Below, one piece after another: positions 49,813 through 60,700 of a stretch of DNA of 64,000 nt; positions within the stretch are counted from its first letter, which is position 1; every line of letters begins with the position of its first letter. The notes beneath the pieces were generated by a model. That model saw only the letters and a list, made by a program, of their open reading frames with translations, had not been told where the DNA came from and searched no databases. The DNA comes from Megalobrama amblycephala (lineage: Eukaryota; Chordata; Actinopteri; Cypriniformes; Xenocyprididae): positions 40,599,503 to 40,663,502 of the forward strand of contig NC_063049.1 in assembly GCF_018812025.1 (NCBI RefSeq), in the 5' to 3' direction. Made by a program: the position numbers and the translations under genes.

Positions 49813-49985
49813 TTTGAACAATGGTGACGTTGTTGGTAATCATACAGTAATAATAAAGCAAGCCACTTGAGCCATACACGATTTACAAAAAGGCTTTAGC
49901 ATGAGGGGTCGAGATGATGATGATTATTATCATTAATGTTAAATGCCTGTAAATGCATCACTTGCTGCTTAATGAACATCACCGG
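49812..49985. repeat. Inverted copy of the segment at 17905-18070
   Basis: Reverse complement of the spacer sequence just outside unit A, with about 85-90% identity by eye. At unit C it sits outside the MITE in the opposite orientation, as though the segment had been turned round. Confidence 0.6.
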
Positions 49986-50174
49986 TATGACTATTTATCT
50001 TTATTTCAGTTTTATTTTTAGCAATGTTAGTACTTCAACTTTTTTTTCAGTTAGTTATCAAGTCAAAAACTAATTTAAGTTTTGTTTTTGCATCTAATAT
50101 TTATATTGTATTCATGTAAGTTAACAACTATGATGTTTAATAGTTTTAGTTAATAACAGCACAGGTCCTGAGAT

Positions 50175-50265
50175 CAGTTTCTAAAGAAGTAGTTTCCTGT
50201 GTTTGGGAACGTGTAAACAGTACATTCCTAAACACAGGAAACAACCTCAGACTTCTTTGAAACTG
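50175..50265 (+). ncRNA. Long miRNA-like hairpin (candidate)
   Basis: Strong stem: cagtttctaaagaagt pairs with acttctttgaaactg at the base, and gtttcctgtgtttgggaa pairs with ttcctaaacacaggaaac over 18 pairs with one G:U. The loop is about 15 nt. The 91-nt size and shape fit a pre-miRNA. It is not a family I recognise, and a small MITE remnant would look similar. Confidence 0.4.
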
Positions 50266-51455
50266 TATCTACAGTGAGCAGGAATCACTTGTGTTATTGT
50301 TAATGCTGCAGTTAAAAAGCTCCAGGGCTGCTGCACACTTCCTATTTGAGGCATTCAAATTATTCATTTAGCAGAGACTGTTATTCAAACGAAGTGACTT
50401 AAGCAGTTCGTCCTGAAGAGACAACAAGAGAAGTGCTGCTTCACAAGAAGTTTTAAGATTGCTCAGAAAAGCAGGACAGAGACGCATTGGCTACATTCAT
50501 ACAGGACTGACGACCCAAAAACATGGATTCAGTTCTGTGTATGAACAGGTAAATCTCTTGTCTGGATTGGTGGATTAAGAGACTGAGCTGATATATAAAA
50601 TTGAGTCTTGCATTTACTGTTAAACCTGTCATATATATAGTGCCATATTAATGTACAGTATTTACATACTGTTAACTTCATACATTTTAATGTGGGGACA
50701 GGGTTGAATTGAGAATGCTTTTTAAAGCCATTATTATTTATATATCTTGATACGTGATGTAAAATGACAATGAAGAGTGGGAGAGGTGCAAGATGCAATT
50801 TTATGGCAGAATATCGCAAACAACGATACCAGCTTTTATCACTTTAACTGTAAAACTGATTAATAAGTGATAAGTGATTTATCATGGGTCAAAAAATACA
50901 CTGTAGTTATTCACCGCCCGGTCACTGACCTAATTTTACACACCTTTTTACCACAAGATGGAACCTGAGAGAGTGTCTTTTCTCTTTTAACATAATTTAA
51001 TTAACTATTTATGTACATTTTTGTCAGTATATTAACAGTATTTGAGTCCATAACACTTCTAATTTTCTAAAGAGTTTTGTAAAGAGACAGACCGCCCGGT
51101 ATCTGTTTCCAAATATATAAAGCCTGTTTTATGCGTTTTCAACCCATTTGTAAGGCTTTAATTAGATTACAAATGCATGCATGCCATATTTGTTTGTGTA
51201 ACATAATATTAGGGCTTGAAAAATGCTGTTTTTGCTTTTTAGTTGTTATAAAGCATGTTTTGTGATTCATTGGCCACCAGATGTCAATGTTATGTATAAG
51301 TTATTTTGGCATTTTTCTTGATCGGCTAGGTATATTTTACTTTCAGAGGGTTTGATTTACTGTTTCAATAAGGATTGATGTAAGACATACACCATATCAG
51401 CATCATAAATTTGCCCTAAAGGCTCCCAAAATGTCAAAAGAGTAGCCTAATATAT
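50266..51455. other. Non-coding stretch upstream of abcb11
   Basis: No gene-like frame or transposon end recognised. The 50529-50819 minus-strand frame has no motif. Confidence 0.3.
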
Positions 51456-51457
51456 AT

Positions 51458-52602
51458 ACTGATCAGGCATAACATTATGATCGCTGACAGGTGAAGTGAA
51501 TAACACTGATTATCTCTTCATCACAGCACCTGTTAGTGGATGGGATATATTAGGCAGCAAGTGAACATTTTATCCTCAAAGTTGATGTGTTAGAAGCAGG
51601 AAAATGGGCAAGCGTAAGGATTTGAGAGAGTTTGACAAGGGCCAAATTGTGATGGCTAGACGTCTGGGTCAGAGCATCTCCAAAACTGCAGCTCTTGTGG
51701 GGTGTTCCCGGTCTGCAGTGGTCAGTATCTATCAAAAGTTCTCCAAGGAAGGAACAGTGGTGAACCGGCGACAGGGTCATGGGCGGCCGAGGCTCATTGA
51801 TGCACGTGAGGAGCAAAGGCTGGCCCGTGTGGTCCGATCCAACAGACGAGCTACTGTAGCTCAAATTGCTCAAGAAGTTAATGCTGGTTCTGATAGAAAG
51901 GCGTCAGAATACACAGTGCATCACAGTTTGTTGCGTATGGGCATGTGTATGCCCATGCTGACCCCTGTCCACCACTGAAAGCGCCAACAGTGACACGTGA
52001 GCATCAGAACTGGACCACGGAGCAATGGAAGAAGGTGATCTGGTCCGATGAATCACGTTTTTTGCGTCACTTACCTGGGAAACACATGGCACCAGGATGC
52101 ACTATGGGAAGAAGGCAAGCTGGCGGAGGCAGTGTGATGCTTTGGGCATTGTTCTGCTGGGAAACCTTGGATCCTGCCATCCGTGTGGATGTTACTTTGA
52201 CACGTACCACCTACCTAAGCATTGTTGCAGACCATGTACACCCTTTCATGGAAATGGTATTCCCTGGTGGCTGTGGCCTCTTTCAGCAGGATAATGCTCC
52301 TGCCATAAAGCAGAAATGGTTTGAGGAGCACAACAACGAGTTTGAGGTGTTGTCTTGGCCTCCAAATTCCCCAGATCTCAATCCAATCGAGCATCTGTGG
52401 GATGTGCTGAACAAACAAGTCCATGGAGGCTCCACCTCACAACTTAAAGGATCTGCTGCTAACATCTTGGTGTCAGATACCACAGCACACCTTCAGGGGT
52501 CTAGAGGAGTCCATGCCTCGACGGGTCAGGGCTGTTTTGGCAGCAAAAGGGGGACCAACACAATATTAGGAAGGTGGTCATTATGTTATGCCTGATCGGT
52601 GT
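51458..52602 (+). mobile_element. Tc1-like transposon with broken transposase
   Basis: The ends 'actgatcaggcataacatta' and 'atgttatgcctgatcggt' are inverted repeats at a TA-rich site, about 1.15 kb apart. Typical size for a short-ended Tc1-like element. Confidence 0.85.
51604..52595 (+). pseudogene. Tc1-like transposase, frameshifted
   Basis: 51604-51978 encodes the helix-turn-helix half ([20 protein letters not shown] ... [16 protein letters not shown]). 51945-52595 encodes the DDE half: first Asp in VIWSDES, second Asp in FQQDNAP, and Glu in NPIEHLWDV. The frames overlap near 51950-51975, and the C-terminus beyond 52480 is out of frame. At least two lesions. Confidence 0.8.
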
Positions 52603-53430
52603 TTATACTGTGCTGGGTGTTAATTAAATTAAATAAAATAATGAATTACTTTCCCTTAAAAAGGTAAAGGGATTACTTTTTTGTAATTATTTACAGTTAC
52701 TTCTGATGTAATTGCATTAAATACTGTACAGACTCACTACAAAACAATTCTATATAAAACATATTATATTGAATTGTATAATATTATCACTTAACTTGTG
52801 TCATCTTTCATATTTTCAGTTTTGCCCAAACTTGATCTTAATATTTTGCTCATTATATATCCATGAGGAATAAATGCTGAGATATCTTAAAGCCAATACG
52901 TCTGTCTTTATAATCTCTACTGCACTGGATTCAGATAGTGGGGATAAATATGAGATTTGTAATCAGTTATTGATAATTTATTTGTTTCTGACATGTCACC
53001 AAAAGGGTTGAATGACCGCTAGGTTATTAAACTACCATCTTTTATGCATTTATTAAGTCTGTCTGAATAAAATAGTACATAATGGGGAGCATTATCCAAA
53101 ATAACCATGACTGATTATTATTATTATGACACTTGAATCAAATGGCACATTATAGACCTTAACGAACAAAAATATATATTTTTTTATCATATTGCTATAC
53201 CAACCTTGTCTTAATAAACCAACAACCCAACGGTCATTCAACCCGATTTATTACTGATGTCTATGTGACGACGTTAATAATCAGCAGTAAACCTCAATGT
53301 GATTTGAACAGTGATTAATAAATGTGACCAACATCAGAAAAAATTTCACACTGGCAACTCATTAACACTTTTAACATTATTTCCCTCCCCAAACTCATAA
53401 TGGCCATCTCGAATCTCTGTTTGGAGTAGA
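52603..53430. other. Non-coding stretch between the Tc1 element and the abcb11 promoter
   Basis: AT-rich. At about 52640-52720 it resembles the fish repeat with 'gtaattacagttacttctga' words also seen at 8530-8600. No gene is supported. Confidence 0.35.
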
Positions 53431-53454
53431 GAACAGAACAGACTGTGCACAGCT

Positions 53455-53502
53455 TGACCTTGTCAGGCTGAGATCAGGTAATGTCTTATCAGTCTAATAA
53501 AG
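53455..53502 (+). promoter_or_regulatory. abcb11: Candidate abcb11 promoter elements
   Basis: TGACCTTG (53455-53462) is the reverse of an extended nuclear-receptor half-site (CAAGGTCA) of the type bound by LRH-1/ERR proteins. AATAAAG (53496-53502) is a possible weak TATA-like box. Both lie less than 150 bp before the noncoding exon. Nuclear receptors (FXR, LRH-1) are known to control mammalian ABCB11. No clear FXR IR-1 pair was found. Confidence 0.3.
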
Positions 53503-53529
53503 GGGAAGATAGTGTTGGAGGTGTGGACT

Positions 53530-53596
53530 GACTGCACTGATAGAAAAGCCCCTCTGACATGAGAGAATCGTCACTGAGAGCAGCTCAGCTCAACAG
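53530..53596 (+). other. abcb11: Candidate abcb11 5' noncoding exon
   Basis: Ends at a good donor (caacag|gtatga, GT at 53597-53598). The next exon starts at 54781 after an acceptor (aaaaccacag) and carries the ATG 12 bases in. The 5' limit is inferred from the promoter candidates. Confidence 0.5.
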
Positions 53597-53984
53597 GTAT
53601 GAACCACTCCTTCTCTCTTTCTCTATTACAAAAAAAAGACTATATAACAGTTATCACATTTAAATGATTTGATTGAGCAGAGTTGATTTAGAAATGGAAA
53701 AGAACACAAACGAGATCTTTTCGATATTTCAATAGTTTGCAGTGAGATTACATGGAGACTTTTGCTTCAGTCGGCTGTGTTTCGGATTTGTTTTCTCTCA
53801 AGACTAAGATGCCAATAGAGTTTCAGGAGAGATCTTGGCGATGTCTTATACTGTGCTCAAATTTAAAACATGTTTTCTTATCAAATTCTTGCAAAACAAA
53901 ATGATATGAGCTGCTATTGACATTACATTGCTTTTTAATCTAACCACTCTTAGAAAAGTGGTGAAAGGTTCAATGGTGTAGCTG

Positions 53985-54295
53985 ATTATGATTTCGCTTT
54001 TTTAATGTAATGTTGCTATTTGAGCATAAACAACATATGCAAAGTTACGACACTCAAAGTTCAATGCAAAGGGAGATAATTTGCTGTGACTACAACAATC
54101 TTCTACCCCTGTTAGCGACATCACTAACCCTAAAATTTACATAAACACACCCCCGAGAACACACAACAAAGGGGGTGAGGCCATGTTGGGCTGCTTTAGA
54201 GAAGAGGAAGAGTTGTTGTAGTAGAGTGTTGTTGTCATGCCGTCATTTTGCGCCGGACTGCTTCACAAACGAGGGTCAATTGGACACTGGATTAT
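53985..54295. repeat. Partial copy of the dispersed repeat bordering unit A
   Basis: 'gttgggctgctttagagaag' and the following 100 bp match 8685-8790 closely. It lies in intron 1 of abcb11. Confidence 0.6.
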
Positions 54296-54792
54296 GTCCA
54301 ATGAATTATTACAGAACAATTAAAAACATTATAAAAAAAAAAATACATTCATAAATAATAAATAAAAATAAAAAAAAGAAACTGTTTACACTTAGAAGAA
54401 AAGGCTCTACAGAACCTTAAAGGGCTCTGTCAGGCGAACATTTTAGGGGTTATTTTATGTATTAGTTTCAATTAAGCACATGGCGGAACCAGAGCCGTTA
54501 AATATAATCAGTTGAAAAGAAAAGTTCAGGATTATTAATATTCAGTAACTAGCTCTGTTATATAATCAGTATGAAGTGCCAGGTTAATAATAGCAGGTAA
54601 AAGGTTGTCTCTATAGTTCAATACTCAGGAGTAATGAATAGAGAAAGAGTTCAACATTACTACGTCTTCAGTTCTCATGTAAAATGTACAGATAAGACTA
54701 AATGTTTTGTTTTGTCATAATGTGATGTTATTTGACAATGTTGAGAAGTGCAAAATAGTTATTCCTCTGTAAAACCACAGCCAAACTGAAGA

Positions 54793-57700
54793 ATGAAGAA
54801 AAATAAAAGTGAAAACTCTCCAGATAAAAACACATCATACAAAGCTGATGAAGGTAAGAATTGTCTAATTTTTAATTGCACAATATCTGCAATTACATGT
54901 ACATAATAATTAAGTAAAAACAAATTAGTTTTTGATGTTTTACTCAGTGCAACTAATTTTCTATCACACACCTTTCTTACAAAACAGATGCTGACCTCAA
55001 GTGAGTATTTAGTTTTTATTTATTGACCTTTGTTTCTATTAATCTATATTACTTATGCATGATATGACAAAAATGCTACCATTTCAGATAAACATTTAAT
55101 ATTTTGTTGTTGAATGTGTTGATTAAAATTAAGTAGAAAAGGAGGGAAAAGGCTAAAATTAGAAAACCAAAAAGGCCTCATAAATGCTGTGCTTGAAAAT
55201 CAATTTTAAGCTACAAAAAAGCATCTAAATTCTTTCTGTGTCTGAAGGAATGGCAGCGACAAAACAAAAGAGAAAGCTCTGACCGTTGGATTCTTTCAGC
55301 TGGTAAGTGTCTCGATATGATTCTGCTGTTCAGATTGATGTAATTCTTGATTTTCTCTCACATCACTGACCTCTGTCCAGTTCCGCTTTGCCACATGGAA
55401 GGAAGCTCTGATGATGGTGGTGGGAAGCGTGTGCTCTCTGGTCCACGGCGCCGCGTCCCCTCTCATGCTGCTGGTGTATGGCATGATGACCAACACCTTT
55501 GTGGACTATGAGCTTGAGGTTCAGGAACTGACCAACCCGAACAAAACCTGCGTCAATAACACCATTACCTGGCTGAACGGGTCTGTGGTCGAGCGGCCGG
55601 ACAACACCACCACGTACTGTGGGTGAGTGAGGATGTTCAAGACACAGATGATTCAGTCCTCACGACAACCTCAGGGGCCCCTTTCAAATTTTATTGTTCT
55701 GTGCAAGTGCAAGAGCCTAGGGTTTTTTTTTTAGACATTCTACCAACTATAAGTAACTTTGCAACTACATGTCAATTAACTCTCATTAGAGTATTAGTAG
55801 ACTGTTTTAGAGTTCAGGTTAGTAGAATAAGTTGACATGTACTTGCAAAGTTACTTATAGTTAGTAAAATATCTCAAGAGCCTGGGATTTAAAAAAAAAA
55901 AAAAAAATTTTATTGGTTACACTTTATTCGACTTTAGACATTCTACTAACTAACTATAAGTGACTTTGCAACTACATGTCAACTAACTCTCATTAGAGTA
56001 TTTGTAGACTATTAAGTTAGGGTTCAGGTTAGTAGAATAAGTTGACGTACTTGCAAAGTTACTTGTAAGAGAATGTTGGCTGTTGGGTGGACCATCAAAA
56101 TGAAGCTGGAATAGTTGATTTAAAATTAATAGTTGTTTCAATGGTATTACTTTTCAGTAAAACAATATGAAGACATGATTTTTTATATTGAGATGAGTCA
56201 TGCATAATAAGACCAGGAATCTAAGAAAATCAGGCCAAGTGTTAGCAGATCCGCGATTTTTTCCTCTTTGTCGCCATCTCTGTTTGAAACCTGCAATTGC
56301 AGTCATATGCGGGACCGTTATCTGTCTCGGCACAGCTCGTCAGCGCGGATGAATCTAATGCTTGCTGTCAGTCACCGCACCGGTGTGGATACTGTACTTC
56401 AGAATCACAGATTCTACGTCTTGAAAGTATGACCAATAATAAGAATTTTCACTGGAAAATATCATCTGAACAAGTAAGTAACATGTCTGCCACTTTTGTT
56501 CTGACCAACTGAGGAAAAAAGCATTAGGCCTACAATAAATTGCACTGCCAATGATGATTAAATCTAATGATCGCTTAGCACGAATCATGCCAATCCGTGC
56601 AAATTATTATTATTATTATTATATTATTATTATATTGTTCTCAAATTGTTAATGTTAACAACATCAGCATTGCGTGACTATGTGTATTTAGTGTGTATTA
56701 GCGTTACCTGTAGATTTCAATGTCTGTAGCCACTCCACAGTCCAAAGTCTTTTGCTTTTTGACTATTTTTGAATCTCCAGTTGTCACTGATGATTGTCAT
56801 TTGGATCTTTCTGGATTACAATCCACCATCAAAATGATAAGTTTGATTATTTCAGCTGCTGTGAGAACAGGATATAAATGATCCGCTACCAGCAGCGTCC
56901 TCACGTGATAAAACCGACTAGCCGGGACTCCTTCCTTTCTGTTTACGGACGTGACGTAATGACGCACAGAGGAACTGCTGCATGCTTGAATTTCCCGCGG
57001 AAATCCACCATGTCGCTCTTATTATAAAACATTATTACAAGGTTACCGTTGTGAATCGAGCTAAGATAATGAGATCGTTTTGAACACTGGCTGGTTATGT
57101 ACTTGCTCAAAAATTGATTTTGGATAATTTTTAATCAAAAAAAGTTACGGACTGCAGCTTTAATCAGATACTAATACTGTAGTTGCAAAGTTACTTATAG
57201 TTAGCAGAATGACTAAAGTGGACTATTGAAATAAAGTGTTACCTTTTTTATGAAATTCCTTAGGAGAAATATTTGTAGACACAATTGTTGACAACGCAAA
57301 AGAATAGAGTTTTAAAATAAACGTGTATATCTTGTCTCTTTTGGTTCTGGAAAACTTAATGAGAAATATTCATTAAGTCTGAATTTGAATTTGAGATTTC
57401 TTCTGAAATGAGAAACACAAATGAGATTACTATCATCTGTTTCTCTACAAACTTACACTCTGGTTTCTCAACTTTTATTTTTATATGTTATATTTTGATT
57501 AAATCAATATTTATTATATAAATATATTTACTAATATAGCAATGTTTTAATGACCATCCATATTTATTTTTCAGTCTCTTTATTATGATTCAAACAGAAA
57601 ATACTGGAAATATGTTAAAAAAAAAAAAAAAAAAAAAAAGGAACAAAATTGGGGTTTTTTTAAAGCAAAAAATCAGTATTTGGTGTGATCTCCTGTCGCA

Positions 57701-60700
57701 TGTCTCCTGGACTTCCATTTTCTCAAAGAAGAAACTTCTCATCAGATTTTGAAAGTTTTCTTGGCCTTCCAGTCCGTTTCCGTTCCATTTAGGTTTAAGA
57801 GCGCCGGTTCCTGCTATTGCTCAAGTGTAAGGGGAGCTCACTAAATACTTGCCACTTTAGCCTATGATAGCAGTTTTTTCTGATTTAAAAAAAAAAAAAA
57901 ATGTCCCTCTTTTTTTAATACTGCATATAAATTTCTGGTTATATTCCAATAAAGAGACTGAGAGAGAAATAATTCTATATGGTCACTATATCATTGCTAA
58001 AATACGGAAGAGGATTAGGGCCAAGCAATAATTCACGAGTTCGTTTCCTCATAAAATCTTTAAGCTAATAAGGTTAAGCGTATTTGGCTTGCTGTCCGCT
58101 GTGGAGGGGCTCGAGGAAGCAGCTTCAACTCGAGCTTGGATATACCCCCAGGGACTACTATTGCATGAAAGAGGAGTACGATAGATGAGATGCTTAATTT
58201 ATGTGGTGGAGTTGGGGAGGTGGAGGGATATCGAAACAACTGATGCCAGAGCAGGGTGAGTAGCTGCTTATATGCTCTGGATGTAATTGAAAGATTAGGG
58301 TTCCCTCCTATTGAGATTATGTTTGAGTTTCACTAATTTAAAGATTAGATGGGTTCACTCCTCCCGAAATTACGTTGTGAACTTCACTAATAAAATAAAA
58401 CCATCTCGAGATTAAAGTTGTTAAATTTCGAGAAAAAAGTCGAGATAAAATGTTGAGAATAAAGTAATTAAATTATGAGAAAAAAGTCGTTAAATTACGA
58501 GAACAAATTCGTTAAATTATGAATTTTTTCTCATAATTTAATGACTTTATTCTCATAATTTAATGACTTTATTCTCAACATTTTATCTAGACTTTTTTCT
58601 CGAAATTTAACATTTTTCTCATAATTTAACGAATTTGTTCTCGTAATTTAACGACTTTTTTCTCGTAATTTAATGACTTTATTCTCAACATTTTATCTCG
58701 ACTTTTTTCTCGAAATTTAACGAGTTTTTTCTCGTAATTTAACAAGTTTATTCTCAACATTTTATCTTGACTTTTTTTCTCAAAATTTAACGAGTTTTTT
58801 CTAGTAATTCAATGACTTTATTCTCATAATTTAATGAGTTTATTCTCAACATTTTATCTCAACTTTTTTCTCGAAGTTTAACGACATTTTTCTCATAATT
58901 TAACGAATTTGTTCTCGTAATTTAACGACTTTTTTCTCGTAATTTAATGACTTTATTCTCAACATTTTATCTCGACTTTTTTCTTGAAATTTAACGAGTA
59001 TTTTCTAGTAATTTAATGAGTTTATTCTCTAACATTTTATTTCGACTTTTTTCTCGAAATTTGACAACTTTAATCTCGAGATGGTTTTATTTTTTTATTA
59101 TTGCTTGGCCCTAATCCTCTTCCGTAATAAAAGAACATCTAATGGTGGCCTAAGACTTTTGCACAGTACTGTATATAATTATATACAGTATATAATTATA
59201 TACAGTATATAATTACTTTATACAGTAATATAGGCTAAATGTATATTGGATTAAAGGTCTTCGGTTTTCAGTAGGAAAGGTGTAATTTAAACGGCCCCAT
59301 TAATAATGAACAATTTTTACAATGGAAGTGATTCAATCAAAAACCTACTTTAGCTCGATAATATTTTCTTAGAGCTGCTGTAAAGCCAAAACAATCTCTG
59401 TCATTTAATTTTCCTATTATCACTGTGAAGCTGCTTTGAAACAATCTGCATTGTGAAAAGCGCTATATAAATGAAGATGACTTGACTAAATACTCTTACT
59501 CTGTCTCTTTCTACAGTGTGGATATTGAAGCTGAGATGACCAAGTTTGCATTTTACTATGTTGGAATTGGAGCTGGAGTCTTTATCCTGAGTTACTTTCA
59601 GGTAGAAGAAAAGTTTTTACTGTACGCAGCAATCCAGATGAATGCACTTCGAGGAACTGATCCAATATTAACGTCTATCTAGTATAGGAGATGCATTCGT
59701 GGTTCTAATATACACGTCTTTGTCCATTGATCTCAGTAGTGCTGCAGGTCTGCTGTAGACAGAAAAAATATGTCAGAACCTCAAGAAGACGTCTTGTTTG
59801 TGAATTCATGGTATTCATGAGCATTCACTCTGATTTCAGATCGCTCTCTGGGTTTCTGCTGCCGCCAGACAGATCCAGCGCATCCGAAAAATGTACTTCA
59901 GGAAGATAATGCGCATGGAGATCGGCTGGTTCGACTGCACCTCCGTCGGGGAGCTGAATACGAGAATATCTGAGTAATATTCAAGTCTTTCTGTGCTTTC
60001 TTACACTATTATGTATGAATCTGTCATAGTGTTAAATATTAAACTTTACAAGATGCCTCAAAACGTGCATCTTGAAGAGTGATGAGTTTTCCGTGGACGA
60101 TAAACCGGTTTTAAAAATCAATTTATGAAATAATAAAATCTAGTTTCATTTAGCATGTTTGTGACTTCTTTTTTTTTATGTAGTGACATTAACAAAATCA
60201 ACAACGCTATAGCAGATCAGATGTCCATCTTCATCGAGAGGATCTCAACATTCATATTTGGTTTCATGGTGGGATTCATTGGCGGATGGAAGCTGACGCT
60301 GGTGGTGATAGCAGTGAGTCCTCTCATAGGACTGGCTGCAGGACTCATGGCAATGGTTGGTATCACCACAAACGCTTTAATATGAAAGAGATGACCACTT
60401 TTAGAATTCAATGAAAATGTAATGTAATCTAAATGTGTTATATTGATGTGAAGGCTGTGGCGACGCTGACGGGTCGTGAATTGAAGGCCTATGCTAAAGC
60501 CGGAGCGGTGGCTGATGAAGTCCTTTCCTCCATCAGAACGGTGGCTGCCTTTGGAGGAGAGCACAAAGAGGCAGAGAGGTACAGCATGACCGCTTTCTGT
60601 CAATTCAACCTTCTGCACTTCTGGATATTCAAAGTGAAACAGGATATTCAATCTGAAAACAATGAACTTTCATCAATCTGGAATTGTGTGGATTATGGTT

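Noticed and set aside
55623..55835. Frame continuing past abcb11 exon at 55381 as coding
   Set aside because: A good donor at 55623 and the in-phase exon at 59517 ([11 protein letters not shown]) show that this is intron.
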